A DNA stretch of 64,000 nucleotides from Phycisphaeraceae bacterium D3-23 (GCA_039555135.1 CP114179.1:2852001-2916000); one strand, 5' to 3'. Counted from the stretch's first letter, positions 22,956 to 31,760 are shown. Made by a program: numbers and translations. The notes: generated by a model not told the origin, from the sequence alone.

Positions 22956-24689
22956 CTATGGCTTGGCGTCGGGCGCAAGTGTGCGTTCGCGATCGTCTGT
23001 ACCGATGCGGACAACCTCGTGGTATGCCCCGTCCAAGCTCTCGACCGCGAAGGCGTGGCCGACGAAGGTGTTGAGTTGGCGTGCCGCGCCCGGGGCGAGG
23101 TCGAACGCGGACTGCCGATGGCCCATCGGGTTGATCCAGGTCACACGGACGCTGCCGGGGTAGGCATTGGTCCAGCGGACGCTGCGGCGTTCCCCACCCG
23201 GGTCGGAGCGGATCGGCGCGCGCAGGTCGATCGGGCCGGTCTCCAGCGTGTTTGCGATCAACTGCGCGAGGCGTGCTACGGCTTCGGGGTGGTCATCGAC
23301 GATGTTCTGGTTTTCCTGCGGGTCGTTGTCGTGGTCGTATAGCTCTTGCGCGGCGAGGGAGCCGTTGTCGAGACGACGCCACTCGACGTAACGCCAACGC
23401 TCGGTGCGGATGGCGTTGCCCATCAGCCCCTGACGGGTGTACTGGCTGAAGGCGGCGTCGCGGTGGGGCGTGTCGGGGTCGTCGAGCAGCACCGCCGCGC
23501 TCCGCCCGTCGATCTCGGCGGGGGATGGCACACCCGCCAGTTCGCAGAGGGTCGGGTAGAGGTCGATCGACTCGACGAGTTGGCCGGAGCGTTGGCCGTT
23601 GGCCTGTGCGCGTGGGTCGCGGATGACCATGGGGATGCGGGTGTCCAGTTCGTAGTTCGTCATCTTGCCCCAGGCGTTGTGCTCGCCAAGCTTCCAGCCG
23701 TGGTCACTCCAGAGGACAACGATCGTGTCGTCGGCCAGCCCCAGCCGGTCCAGCTCGTCTATCAGCAGGCCGACCTGTGCATCAATGAAGGAGACCGAGG
23801 CGTAGTAGGCGTGGCGGAGCCGGCGGGCCTCGCCCTCGGGGAGCGTGCCGGCGTAAGGCGTGGGCATCTCGACGTTGTCCGCGTAGTGCGCGAGTTCGTA
23901 GCTGGTGCCCAGCGCGACACGGGGTGCGCCGTGGGGGGGGTAGGGGTTGTCGGCCAGGGGCAATGCGCTACGGTCGTAGCGGTCCCACCACGCGCGCGGC
24001 GGGCACCACGGCAGGTGCGGGAGGGTGTAGCCGACGGCGAGGAAGAACGGCCGGCCTTCTTGGGCGAGTTGTTGGAGGCGCCCCTGCGCCAAGACGGTCA
24101 ACGCCCCGTCGAAGTGGTCGGCGTCCGGGATGTCCGGGTCGTGGGCGATCGGCCCTCGGAGATTGCCCTTCTGCCAGGCGTTGTCGGGAAGCGTCTCTTC
24201 GACCCGCCGGGTGAAGGCCCGCTGTTCGGGGGTGTAGTGGTTGTGACTCGCGTCGGGCCATTGGTGTGGAGCGTCCCATGAGCGCGGGTCTTGCCAGGGG
24301 TTGTGGAAGATCTTGCCCAGGCCGTGGCTGGTGTAGCCATGGGCGCTGAGGTGCTGGGGGAGGGTCACGGCGTCGGGGGCGGTCTCGCGGAAGTGCTGGC
24401 GGAGCGTGTAGACGTGCAGGCGGTCGGGCCGAAGCCCCGTGAGGGTGCTGGCGCGGGAGGGGTTGCAGACGGCGACCTGGACGTAGCAGCGGTCGAAGGC
24501 GACGCCGGATTGCGTGAGCGCGTCGATGTGGGGGGTGTGCATGTGGCCGGCCCCGTAGCAGCCGAGTTCGGGGCGGAGGTCGTCGATGCTGATGAAGAGG
24601 ATATTGGGCCGGGCCGGCGTCGGGGCATGGGAGCAGGCCACCAGCGGGAGGGTGCATAACAGCAGGAACAGCGCGGGGAGGGTTCGCAT
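22956..24689 (-). CDS. Lipoprotein sulfatase
   Basis: Sulfate-ester hydrolase, probably membrane-anchored on the outer side. The signal ends in a lipobox L-V-A-C with lipid-bearing Cys19. The core has P-N-I-L-F-I-S-I-D-D-L-R and the formylglycine motif Cys75-N-P-S-R79, the classical C-x-P-S-R, then W-S-D-H-G-W-K-L-G-E with further ligands. At 577 residues it resembles the iduronate-2-sulfatase branch (N-terminal D-D-L-R-P-E-L-G-C-Y-G), so a uronate-containing glycan is a plausible substrate. I chose the ATG at 24689, where the signal peptide begins; a well-formed promoter lies 40 bases upstream. Confidence 0.92.
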   Translation of the reverse strand: MRTLPALFLLLCTLPLVACSHAPTPARPNILFISIDDLRPELGCYGAGHMHTPHIDALTQSGVAFDRCYVQVAVCNPSRASTLTGLRPDRLHVYTLRQHFRETAPDAVTLPQHLSAHGYTSHGLGKIFHNPWQDPRSWDAPHQWPDASHNHYTPEQRAFTRRVEETLPDNAWQKGNLRGPIAHDPDIPDADHFDGALTVLAQGRLQQLAQEGRPFFLAVGYTLPHLPWCPPRAWWDRYDRSALPLADNPYPPHGAPRVALGTSYELAHYADNVEMPTPYAGTLPEGEARRLRHAYYASVSFIDAQVGLLIDELDRLGLADDTIVVLWSDHGWKLGEHNAWGKMTNYELDTRIPMVIRDPRAQANGQRSGQLVESIDLYPTLCELAGVPSPAEIDGRSAAVLLDDPDTPHRDAAFSQYTRQGLMGNAIRTERWRYVEWRRLDNGSLAAQELYDHDNDPQENQNIVDDHPEAVARLAQLIANTLETGPIDLRAPIRSDPGGERRSVRWTNAYPGSVRVTWINPMGHRQSAFDLAPGAARQLNTFVGHAFAVESLDGAYHEVVRIGTDDRERTLAPDAKP

Positions 24690-24720
24690 CGGCGGGTTTC
24701 TATGGGGGGCAGTGAAATTA

Positions 24721-24758
24721 ATATAGAGCACTATATCAACATTAGCGGTACGCGACAA
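24721..24758 (-). promoter_or_regulatory. Promoter with operator-like dyad before the sulfatase
   Basis: On the minus strand: TTGTCG (24753-24758), a 17-base spacer, TATAGT (24730-24735). The dyad ATATAGAGCACTATAT (24721-24736) overlaps the -10 box and the expected start point, as a repressor site would. Confidence 0.55.
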
Positions 24759-24849
24759 GGCCCAGACCCGGTGTCGCGGGTCAGGGTGTGGTGGGGATGG
24801 CTTGGGGGGCGAAGCGTAGGTGTAGCTGGGCCACGCCGGTCGCATCCTG

Positions 24850-25368
24850 CTATCCGTTGACCGCGTCGTCGAGCCAGTCGTCGGCGTTGGGGGGGCGTTG
24901 GGGCGGCGGGGGGCCGCCCGCTGAAGCGGGCTCCACCGAGGCGGGTTCGCCTGCGGGGTCGGCGTGTTGTTTGGCGAGCTTGTCGAGGACGCCGTTGATG
25001 AAGGCGGGGGTCTGCTCGGCGCAGTAGGTCTTGGCGAGCTCGACGGCCTCGTTGATGGCGACCTTGGGCGGGGCGTGGCCCGAGACGATTTCGTAGTAGG
25101 CCAGCCGGAGGATCGCGCGGTCGACGGGCGGCTGGCGGTGGGTGGGCCAGTCGGGCGCGAGCACGGCGACCTTGGCGTCGGCGTCCCTGTGTATCGCCCA
25201 GGCGGCCAACGCGACCTCGGCGGCGAGGGTGCGGGTCGCGTCGCTGTCGTGCTCATCATCGAGCGACTGGGCCAGGGTCTCCGCGGTGGGCGGGTTGTGC
25301 ACGGCTGAGAGGTCCAACTGGTAGAGGACCTGCATGGCGAGTCGGCGGATGTCACGGCGTTTGGGCAT
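24850..25368 (-). CDS. nusB: Transcription antitermination factor NusB
   Basis: RNA-binding all-helical protein that joins NusE at boxA to keep RNA polymerase running on rRNA operons. The 172-residue protein begins with the family pattern R-R-D-I-R-R-L-A-M-Q-V-L-Y-Q-L-D and has the central P-V-D-R-A-I-L-R-L-A-Y-Y-E-I and the K-V-A-I-N-E-A-V-E-L-A-K-T-Y. The C-terminal ~30 residues are a Pro/Ala-rich extension. The gene usually sits next to ribH, but here about 1.2 kb and a PEP-CTERM gene separate them. No Shine-Dalgarno sequence; a -10-like box ends six bases upstream. Confidence 0.92.
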   Translation of the reverse strand: MPKRRDIRRLAMQVLYQLDLSAVHNPPTAETLAQSLDDEHDSDATRTLAAEVALAAWAIHRDADAKVAVLAPDWPTHRQPPVDRAILRLAYYEIVSGHAPPKVAINEAVELAKTYCAEQTPAFINGVLDKLAKQHADPAGEPASVEPASAGGPPPPQRPPNADDWLDDAVNG

Positions 25369-25374
25369 CGCGGT

Positions 25375-25380
25375 AGTGTA
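25375..25380 (-). promoter_or_regulatory. -10-like box of nusB, leaderless candidate
   Basis: On the minus strand TACACT is followed by ACCGCG and the ATG. No purine-rich ribosome-binding site is present. Confidence 0.4.
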
Positions 25381-25520
25381 GCCCCCGGAAGCGGGTGGTG
25401 GTGGCGGGTGCATGGATTCGAGTTTGAATGGTGCCGCGCACTGCAACGTGCCACGGTGTGTGGGTTAAACAGACAAGGTGACACGCCACCGGGGAGTCGA
25501 GGACCGGGACGTGCCACCGA

Positions 25521-25551
25521 GTCAAAACAAACGCCCGGCAGGTAGCCGGGC
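25521..25551 (-). terminator. Intrinsic terminator of the PEP-CTERM-like gene
   Basis: Minus strand: CGCCCGGC-TACCT-GCCGGGCG followed by TTTGTTTTG. Confidence 0.8.
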
Positions 25552-25580
25552 GCTTGAAGTTGCTTACGGGTGGGAGCGGG

Positions 25581-26261
25581 TCAGTCGGACTTGCGACGGC
25601 GACGCATACCCAGACCGCCGAGGAAGACCAGGCCCATCGCGGCGGCACCGGGGGTCGGGACGGCGGTGCAGTCGTGGAAGATGTCGGCCTGGGAGGTCCA
25701 GCCCGAGGTCTTGAAGAACGAGGTGGTGTAGCTCGTGCCGTCCTCGAAGGTGACGGTGAAGCCGACGCGCTTGCGGCCGGGGTCGTCGCCCGCGTCGTCA
25801 CCGAGGCGGTCGGTGTCGGCGCCGAAACGGATGCTGTCGCCCACGGCGAAAGTGCCGGCATCGAAGGTGAGGGTGAGGGTCGAGCTGTCGCCGCTGTCGG
25901 GCGAGAAGCTGACGTCGGAAGCGCTGAGCCCGTCGAGCTGGCCGATGGCGGGGCCGTAGGCACCGTCGGAGCCGAACGCGCCGCCCGAAAGGTCGAAGTA
26001 GGCGTTGGCGTCGGTACCTGCGCGGAGGTCGATGGTAACGGACTGGATGAACGTGCCGGCTTCACCGGCGGCGAAGTCGATGCCCCAGAAGCGGTCGTTG
26101 CCGTAGCTGTTGCCGTAGTGGTCGTTGGCGTCGCCGATGACGTGGCAGCCGTGCGTCGGGGGGTCGGGGTGGGGCGGGTAGTTGTAGGTGGCCTGCGATT
26201 GGCCAGCAATCGTGGCCGCCGCGAGGAACGCGGTGCCGGTAAGCATCAGTCGGGTTGCCAT
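25581..26261 (-). CDS. Secreted protein with PEP-CTERM-like sorting tail
   Basis: A 226-residue protein. A signal peptide (about 1-23, ending S-Q-A-T) is followed by a beta-rich domain containing P-P-T-H-G-C-H-V-I-G-D and two Asp/Gly-rich stretches. The C-terminus is V-P-T-P-G-A-A-A-M-G-L-V-F-L-G-G-L-G-M-R-R-R-R: a P-x-P variant of the PEP-CTERM signal, a membrane helix and an Arg cluster. Such tails are processed by exosortases at the cell surface; no exosortase is in the window. GGAGAG precedes the ATG at 26261. The function of the main domain is unknown. Confidence 0.8.
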   Translation of the reverse strand: MATRLMLTGTAFLAAATIAGQSQATYNYPPHPDPPTHGCHVIGDANDHYGNSYGNDRFWGIDFAAGEAGTFIQSVTIDLRAGTDANAYFDLSGGAFGSDGAYGPAIGQLDGLSASDVSFSPDSGDSSTLTLTFDAGTFAVGDSIRFGADTDRLGDDAGDDPGRKRVGFTVTFEDGTSYTTSFFKTSGWTSQADIFHDCTAVPTPGAAAMGLVFLGGLGMRRRRKSD

Positions 26262-26567
26262 GGTTTTCTCTCCGTAGCTAGGGGCACGTTCCACGGTGCC
26301 ACAAGTGGGGTCGCCCGCCGAACACAGGTCGGTGGGCATCAAGTCGCTGGATTTAGGGACGGTATAGCCAGAACAGATGTGCCGCAGCGTATGCGGACTC
26401 CGGCGGAATCGTCCCCCACAGTCCGATAGTGTACCACGTTCAGGACCGGTTGTAACGATAAATCCGGTTAGGAGGTCGCCAGCAGGTAAACCTTTACGAT
26501 CGTAACGGTTACGGCGAATGGCGGGGTTGGGATATCTGGGTGAAATACCCGAGGCGATACGGGCGAT
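26262..26567. other. 306-base gap with a 22-bp palindrome
   Basis: Upstream region of the PEP-CTERM-like gene and downstream of ribH. It is less GC-rich than its surroundings. It holds repeated G-T-A-A-C-G words and the near-perfect palindrome AACCTTTACGATCGTAACGG-TT (26489-26510). I see no gene or known riboswitch. Confidence 0.6.
26489..26510. promoter_or_regulatory. 22-bp operator-like palindrome
   Basis: Ten of eleven base pairs match around the centre TTACGATCGTAA. It lies about 230 bases before the PEP-CTERM-like start and 58 bases after the ribH stop. It has no T-tract. It could be a regulator site or a protein-bound element. Confidence 0.45.
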
Positions 26568-27038
26568 TCAGCCCTTGTCGAGGTTTTGCATCAGGTTCGC
26601 CATTTCCACGGCCGTCATCATCGCGGATCGGCCCTGGTTGCCGAGCTTGGCCCCGGCCCGGTGGATCGCCTGTTCAAGGGTGTCGCAGGTCAGCACGCCA
26701 AAGATGCACGGCACGCCGGTTTGTACGCCCACGTCCTTGACCCCCTTGGCGGTCTGCTCGACGACGGCGTCGTAATGGTCGGTCTCGCCCTTGATGACGC
26801 AGCCCAGCGCGATCACGGCCGCGTAGTCGCCGGTTTCTGCGAGTTTTTTGGCGGTCACGGGCAGCTCGAACGCGCCGGGGACCTGGCAGACGGTGAGGTG
26901 GTCGTCGGCGCCGCCGAGCATCCGCCACGTGTCACGGGCGGCTTCGAGCAGGTGGCCGACGATGAACTCGTTGAATCGGCCGCAGGCGATGGCGATGCGG
27001 TGGTCGCCGGGGATGAGCTTGGCTTGGATTTGATTCAC
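26568..27038 (-). CDS. ribH: 6,7-dimethyl-8-ribityllumazine synthase
   Basis: Condenses the ribityl-pyrimidine with dihydroxybutanone phosphate, the penultimate step of riboflavin synthesis; usually a cytosolic icosahedral shell. The 156-residue protein has the substrate-binding A-C-G-R-F-N motif, V-P-G-A-F-E-L-P, A-L-G-C-V-I-K-G-E-T-D-H-Y-D with the catalytic His, and F-G-V-L-T. The start is GTG at 27038, followed at once by the conserved region. No FMN riboswitch is visible upstream, and no other rib gene is near. Confidence 0.95.
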   Translation of the reverse strand: MNQIQAKLIPGDHRIAIACGRFNEFIVGHLLEAARDTWRMLGGADDHLTVCQVPGAFELPVTAKKLAETGDYAAVIALGCVIKGETDHYDAVVEQTAKGVKDVGVQTGVPCIFGVLTCDTLEQAIHRAGAKLGNQGRSAMMTAVEMANLMQNLDKG

Positions 27039-27217
27039 GGGTGGCTCGGGCTTGTTTGATGGGTACTGCGGGCAGGTGCGGACGGGGCGTCTTGGCCGGG
27101 CGGCAGTGTAGCAGGGGGCACTGGGTCTATTCCTTTGTCGTTGAGAACGACTTGCAGTATCGAATTGTTCGCGATACCTTGCCGTTATTATTGAGTCCCA
27201 TTCTCAAGGAATAGCCC

Positions 27218-28084
27218 ATGGCATCCAGCCCCAAGACCCGCAAGCCCGGCACACCGGGCACCCACGGCTTTACCCTCATCGAACTCCTCGTCGTCATCAG
27301 CATCATCGCGCTGCTGATTGGCATCCTCCTGCCTGTCCTCGGTGCTGCCCGCGCGTCGGCCCGCGACAGCCAGTCGCTCTCCAACGTCCGGCAGATCGGC
27401 AGCATTGCCATGGCCAACTTCGTCTACGAGAACAAGGGGCACTACCCCTGGATGTCGTCGGGCATCCCCGGGGCCAATCGTCCGCACGGCAACAAGCCGC
27501 GCTGGGCCGACTTTGTCTACCCCTACATCGAGGACACCGGCGTCTTCCAGAACCCGCACATCGAGCCGACCAACGAAGTCCTGAACCGTAAGTTCTGGCA
27601 CGAGACGAGCACCGCCGACGCGATGCAGGCGGCCGAGCACCCCGGTCTCGACTACACCGGCACGGCCCGCGTCGAGCCGGCCGACGGCTTCACGCTCTAC
27701 GGCGGGTACGGCTACAACTACCAGTACCTCGGCAACGCGCGGTCCAGCGTCCAGTTCCGCCGATCCGATACCAGTATCACCGACGCCTCGAGCACGGTCG
27801 TCCTCGGCGATACGCTGGGCCAGGGCTCGGACCCGACCGAGGGTGTCTACGTCATCGACCCGCCTGTCGGCTCGGCCCGCACATCCGGTGACGGCAGCTT
27901 TTACCACGGCTCGGCCGCGGCCGACCGCTCGGCTCCCGTCGCCCGCGGCAACGGCTCGGGCGAGTTCGCGTTTGCCGACGGCCACGGCGAATCGCTCGCG
28001 CCCGAACTGCTCGACGACATCGACGAAGACGGCAACGCAGACAACGGCTACTGGAACGGCTGGGGCAACCCGGCGCAGTATTGA
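27218..28084 (+). CDS. Prepilin-like protein with N-terminal methylation motif
   Basis: A 288-residue type II pseudopilin-like protein. The cleavage site is Gly17/Phe18 in H-G-F-T-L-I-E-L-L-V-V-I-S-I-I, with the conserved Glu at +5, and the helix continues to ~42. The C-terminal domain is the globular kind found in many copies in planctomycetes, including a late F-A-D-G-H-G-E motif (the H-x9-D-G type end). Such proteins may be surface-exposed or pseudopilus parts; individual roles are unknown. AAGGA precedes the ATG. Two small dyads (GTATCG...CGATAC at 27157-27177 and TTGAG...CTCAA at 27191-27207) lie in the leader. A terminator follows. Confidence 0.88.
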   Translation: MASSPKTRKPGTPGTHGFTLIELLVVISIIALLIGILLPVLGAARASARDSQSLSNVRQIGSIAMANFVYENKGHYPWMSSGIPGANRPHGNKPRWADFVYPYIEDTGVFQNPHIEPTNEVLNRKFWHETSTADAMQAAEHPGLDYTGTARVEPADGFTLYGGYGYNYQYLGNARSSVQFRRSDTSITDASSTVVLGDTLGQGSDPTEGVYVIDPPVGSARTSGDGSFYHGSAAADRSAPVARGNGSGEFAFADGHGESLAPELLDDIDEDGNADNGYWNGWGNPAQY

Positions 28085-28113
28085 AAGCCAACCACCGACA
28101 TGGAAGCGAACGA

Positions 28114-28139
28114 AAGCCCCGCGTCATGCGGGGTTTTTC
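28114..28139 (+). terminator. Intrinsic terminator of the prepilin-like gene
   Basis: AAGCCCCGC-GTCAT-GCGGGG followed by TTTTTC. Confidence 0.85.
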
Positions 28140-28256
28140 TTGCGCTCTGGCCCGGTCTGGGGTGGGTCTGTTAGCATAAAACCCTGTAACCCGATGGGTT
28201 GTGTGGCGGTCTGCTGCATGAGCCCGAACACACGAAGCACGCAAGGAAGTTGCACG

Positions 28257-31151
28257 ATGCCGATGAAGCGATGGATGTTGAAGAAGTGGATCGTGGCCAC
28301 GCTATTTATGTTGACGGCCGGCGTGTCGGTCGCGCAGCAGGGCGACCGCGACGGCCACGATATGCAGGACCCGCCGGCGGACCTCGAGATCCCGCCGGCC
28401 CCGGTGGTACCGCCGGAGGAGGCGGTCGCGACTTTCGAGATCGCCGAGGGCTTTGAGCTCCAGCTCATCGCCGCCGAGCCGCTGGTCCACGACCCGGTCT
28501 GCATGGCGTGGGACGGCGACGGCCGTCTGTGGGTCTGCGAGATGCGCGGCTACATGCCCGACGTCGACGGCAACGGCGAAGATGAGCCCAGCGGCTTCAT
28601 CGTCATCCTCGACGATACCGACGGCGACGGCGTCATGGACCAGCGCACCGTCTTCCTCGACGACATCGTCCTGCCCCGCACGATCGCGTTTGCGCCCGGC
28701 GGCATCCTCTACGCCGACCAGCAGCAGCTCTACTTCGTCCGCATCAACCCGGACGGCACGGCCGGGGCGCAGACCGTCATCGATCCCAACTACGCCAGCG
28801 GCGGCAACGTCGAGCACAAAGCCAACGGCATGCTCTATGGGCTCGACAACTGGTACTACAACGCCAAGAGCAGCACCCGCTACCAGCAGCGCGGCGGCCG
28901 CTGGCTGCGTCAGCGCACCGAGGGACGCGGCCAGTGGGGCATCACGCAGGACGACGTCGGCCGCATCCTCGCCAACGGCAACTCGAGCTTTGTCGACGGC
29001 GAGCTGCTCCCGCCCCACGCGACGATGCGCAACCCCAACTTCGACTTCGGCAACCGGCCCATCTACCACACCGGCCGAGCCACCCACCCCATCCGCGTCA
29101 CGCCCGGCGTCAACCGCGGCTACCAGACCGGCACCGTCAGCCACGAGACCTGGAAGCTCATCAGCGTCACCGGCGCCTGCGGCCCGGTCATCTACCGCGG
29201 CGACCAATACCCCGACGAATACTACGGCAACGTCTTTATCCCCGAGCCCTGCGGCAACCTGCTCAAGCGCGTCGTGCTCACGGAAGACGACGGCCGCATC
29301 ACCGCGACCCACGCCTACCCCGACACCGAGTTCCTCGCCTCGCGCGACGAGCGCAACCGGTTTGTCAACAGCTACACCGGGCCCGACGGCTGCCTATACG
29401 TCGTCGATATGTACCGCGGGATCATCCAGCACCGCACCTACGTCACGAGTTACCTGCGACGCCAGATCCTGAGCCGGGGTTTGGACACGCCGGTCGGCGG
29501 CGGCCGGATCTACCGGGTCGTCTACACCGGCAACGACGTGCCTGACGAACGCCCGGCGATGAGCGAGGAGTCGAGCATCGACCTGGTCGCGCACCTCACG
29601 CGCAAGAATGCGTGGTGGCGCGAGACGGCGCAGCGCCTGCTGGTCGAGCGGCGCGACCCCGACGCGGTCCCTGCGCTGCGCACGCTCGCCAGCGATATCA
29701 CCCAGCCCCTGGCGCAGACGCACGCGCTGTGGACGCTGCAGGGCATGAACGCGCTCGACATCGCGGTGCTCGAAGCCGCGGCGCGGAGCCAAGACCCGGG
29801 CGTACAGGTGCAGGTGATCCGCCTGGCCGAGGAGTTCGCGGATATCGATGAGGGCCACTACGCCGGGCGTGCGCTGGCGATCCTGTCGCGCTACGCCGGG
29901 GAAGAGAGCTGGCAGCTCGATATGCAGATCGCGCTCTCGGCGGGCATCCTGGCCGGGCTCGACACGCCCGAGGGCTACGACCTGTTGATGGCGATGCTTG
30001 ACCGGCACGGCGACGACGGGCTGTTTCGCCGGGCGATTGTCAGCGGGCTGCGCGGCAAAGAGGCGGTCATGCTCGTGCGCGTCACCGAGGCCGGCGGCGG
30101 GCCCATCACGGGCGAGCTCACCGCCGCGCTGGTCAAGGCCACCGAGAACGGCGATCTGTCGATCGGCTCGCTGCTGGCGCTCGTCGATTCCGACATGTTC
30201 GACGGCAAGCCCGAGCAGCGGCTGGGGATGCTCGAGATGCTCGGCGCGAAAGTGGTGCAGGGCCGACGCGAAGACGTCGCGCTGATGCTCATCGACCGCA
30301 TGGCGGACCCCGATGCGCCGCTCGAACAGACCCGGGCGATCCTGCGTGGCATGCAGCAGGCACGCGACGCCCGGCAGACCCCGATCCCGCTCGATGGCGA
30401 GCCCGAACTCTTTGTGCAGTGGCGCGACGCGACGCCCGGCGGTCTCGAGCAATTCATGCCGATGCTCGCCGACGGCGAGGTGTTTGCGTTCGAAAAAATC
30501 GTGGTCTCCGACGAACTGGCCGTGATCCTCGAGCACGGCCGCGAGCAATACAACGTGCTCTGCTCCGTGTGCCACCGCGCCGACGGCCAGGGCGAAGAAA
30601 ACGTCGCGCCGCCGCTGGCCGGCTCCTGGTGGGTGACCGACAACGCCCGCCGGCTCAGTGCGCTGGTCCTCCACGGCGTCACCGGCCCCATCGAGGTCGG
30701 CACCACGGTCTACAGCAACACGCCCGGCCCCGGCGAGGTGCAGGTCGATGTCGAGATGGCGGATTTCAAAAACCACCCCGAGGCCACGGACTACGACATC
30801 GCCGCCGTCCTCACCTACATCCGCCACCCCAACGAGTGGTGGGGGAACAACTCCCCGCCCGTCACCGAGGAGATGGTCCGCCGGGTGCGTAAGGAGACCG
30901 AAGGCCGCGACCGCGCCTACACCGCCGCAGAGCTCAAGCTGATCACCGCGTTCGAGGACGAGGTCGTCGTCGAATCCCCACGCGGCCCGGTGCGCGGCAT
31001 CGCCTCGCCACCCTGGCTGGAAAAACGCACGCTCGGCCTGGTCCTCATGCTCGGCGCGGTGACGCTGCTGATGCTCGTGCTCGTGGTGCCCACGTTCCTG
31101 CTCAACCGAAACGCCGGCCCATCGCCGACCATCCTCCCGCGCGACGATTGA
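28257..31151 (+). CDS. PVC-type membrane-bound dehydrogenase with cytochrome c domain
   Basis: A 964-residue exported protein of a family expanded in planctomycetes. A signal peptide (about 8-27, ending V-S-V-A-Q-Q) is followed by a beta-propeller 'membrane-bound dehydrogenase' domain (about 65-440, with G-D-G-R-L-W-V-C-E-M-R-G-Y and N-G-M-L-Y-G-L-D-N-W). A helical HEAT-like stretch (~450-720) follows, then a heme c site Cys769-S-V-C-H773, and finally a C-terminal membrane helix (~925-950) that anchors it. It probably oxidises a sugar or alcohol outside the cytoplasm and passes electrons on; the substrate is unknown. AAGGA lies nine bases before the ATG at 28257. Confidence 0.9.
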   Translation: MPMKRWMLKKWIVATLFMLTAGVSVAQQGDRDGHDMQDPPADLEIPPAPVVPPEEAVATFEIAEGFELQLIAAEPLVHDPVCMAWDGDGRLWVCEMRGYMPDVDGNGEDEPSGFIVILDDTDGDGVMDQRTVFLDDIVLPRTIAFAPGGILYADQQQLYFVRINPDGTAGAQTVIDPNYASGGNVEHKANGMLYGLDNWYYNAKSSTRYQQRGGRWLRQRTEGRGQWGITQDDVGRILANGNSSFVDGELLPPHATMRNPNFDFGNRPIYHTGRATHPIRVTPGVNRGYQTGTVSHETWKLISVTGACGPVIYRGDQYPDEYYGNVFIPEPCGNLLKRVVLTEDDGRITATHAYPDTEFLASRDERNRFVNSYTGPDGCLYVVDMYRGIIQHRTYVTSYLRRQILSRGLDTPVGGGRIYRVVYTGNDVPDERPAMSEESSIDLVAHLTRKNAWWRETAQRLLVERRDPDAVPALRTLASDITQPLAQTHALWTLQGMNALDIAVLEAAARSQDPGVQVQVIRLAEEFADIDEGHYAGRALAILSRYAGEESWQLDMQIALSAGILAGLDTPEGYDLLMAMLDRHGDDGLFRRAIVSGLRGKEAVMLVRVTEAGGGPITGELTAALVKATENGDLSIGSLLALVDSDMFDGKPEQRLGMLEMLGAKVVQGRREDVALMLIDRMADPDAPLEQTRAILRGMQQARDARQTPIPLDGEPELFVQWRDATPGGLEQFMPMLADGEVFAFEKIVVSDELAVILEHGREQYNVLCSVCHRADGQGEENVAPPLAGSWWVTDNARRLSALVLHGVTGPIEVGTTVYSNTPGPGEVQVDVEMADFKNHPEATDYDIAAVLTYIRHPNEWWGNNSPPVTEEMVRRVRKETEGRDRAYTAAELKLITAFEDEVVVESPRGPVRGIASPPWLEKRTLGLVLMLGAVTLLMLVLVVPTFLLNRNAGPSPTILPRDD

Positions 31152-31190
31152 TCCCACGTCGGTGCCACGGCATGTTGCCAGATGCAATCA

Positions 31191-31224
31191 ACAAAACGGC
31201 GGGCACCCCACGGTGCCCGCCGTT
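31191..31224 (-). terminator. Intrinsic terminator between convergent genes
   Basis: A perfect stem AACGGCGGGCACC / GGTGCCCGCCGTT. On the minus strand it runs into TTTTGTTG, so it ends the Lys-rich gene and probably blocks the dehydrogenase transcript too. Confidence 0.85.
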
Positions 31225-31228
31225 CGCG

Positions 31229-31645
31229 CTACTTGCCCTTCTTCTTGCCTTTGCGGTTCTTCCGGCATGACTTCTTGCCCTTGCCGGGCTTCTTGTCCGC
31301 GGTTTTGTCGCGCTGTGCGTGGAAGGCCAGCTTGCCAAACGCCTTGTCCAGCCGACGCAGGTGATGGCTGCGCAGGTCGAGCGTCCGGTAGCCGCCGCTG
31401 GCGACACGTGTGAAAACGAATGGCAGGCACACCGCGCGGACGCGGAAGGTCTCGCCGCTTTCGTAAGGAAACAGCTTGGCCGAGACGACCTTGAGTTCGC
31501 CGCCCCAACTCTTGTCGTTGCGGACGACAAACTGCTCGGTCGTGTGCATCACCGCGACGTAGTCGCCGCGACGCAGGTCGTCGGGCGACACCGCGCGGGT
31601 CGCGCTCGGCGTCGCCGTCTTCTTTTTGAGGGTCTTGGTGTCCAT
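31229..31645 (-). CDS. Lysine-rich-tailed protein, unknown
   Basis: A 138-residue protein. Residues about 20-95 look like a small beta-barrel (R-R-G-D-Y-V-A-V-M-H opens like an SH3- or KOW-type strand), with H-H-L-R-R-L-D following. The last ~35 residues are almost all Lys, Gly and Arg with two Cys or polar breaks, as in nucleic-acid-binding tails. A T-K-T-L-K-K-K N-terminus adds charge. A DNA- or RNA-binding role is a reasonable inference, but no family is recognised. I chose the ATG at 31645; the frame upstream is composed of repeat-like sequence. Confidence 0.65.
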   Translation of the reverse strand: MDTKTLKKKTATPSATRAVSPDDLRRGDYVAVMHTTEQFVVRNDKSWGGELKVVSAKLFPYESGETFRVRAVCLPFVFTRVASGGYRTLDLRSHHLRRLDKAFGKLAFHAQRDKTADKKPGKGKKSCRKNRKGKKKGK

Positions 31646-31702
31646 GAGCCGTCTCGATGTAGTGGTTGTGTAAAAGGTTTCAGATAGAAGCAAGCGCTCA
31701 GC

Positions 31703-31728
31703 ACGAAGCCCACGGATTCCATCCGCGA
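31703..31728. repeat. Family E repeat, half copy
   Basis: CGAAGCCCACGGATTCCATCCG matches the left part of the family E element at 46556. The final G-G-G of the hairpin is changed. Confidence 0.6.
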
Positions 31729-31735
31729 GTGATTC

Positions 31736-31760
31736 GGCAGCGCGACCGGACCGCGCTGCC
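31736..31760. repeat. Nine-bp-arm dyad
   Basis: GGCAGCGCG and CGCGCTGCC flank ACCGGAC. It lies next to the family E half copy in the gap before mdh. Confidence 0.6.

Noticed and set aside
24690-25517. Upstream extension of the lipoprotein sulfatase frame
   Set aside because: It is antisense-frame overlap with nusB and has a Pro/Arg/Ser-rich translation; a signal peptide with lipobox and a promoter place the start at 24689.
25435-25520. Possible further palindrome with GTGCCAC words before the terminator at 25521
   Set aside because: GTGCCACGG and GTGCCACCG are direct rather than inverted, and the pairing is poor; at most a degenerate relic of families B or L.
27039-27217. FMN riboswitch in front of ribH
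   Set aside because: I looked for the conserved G-A-A-A and C-C-G-G-C-G core in both orientations and found no match.
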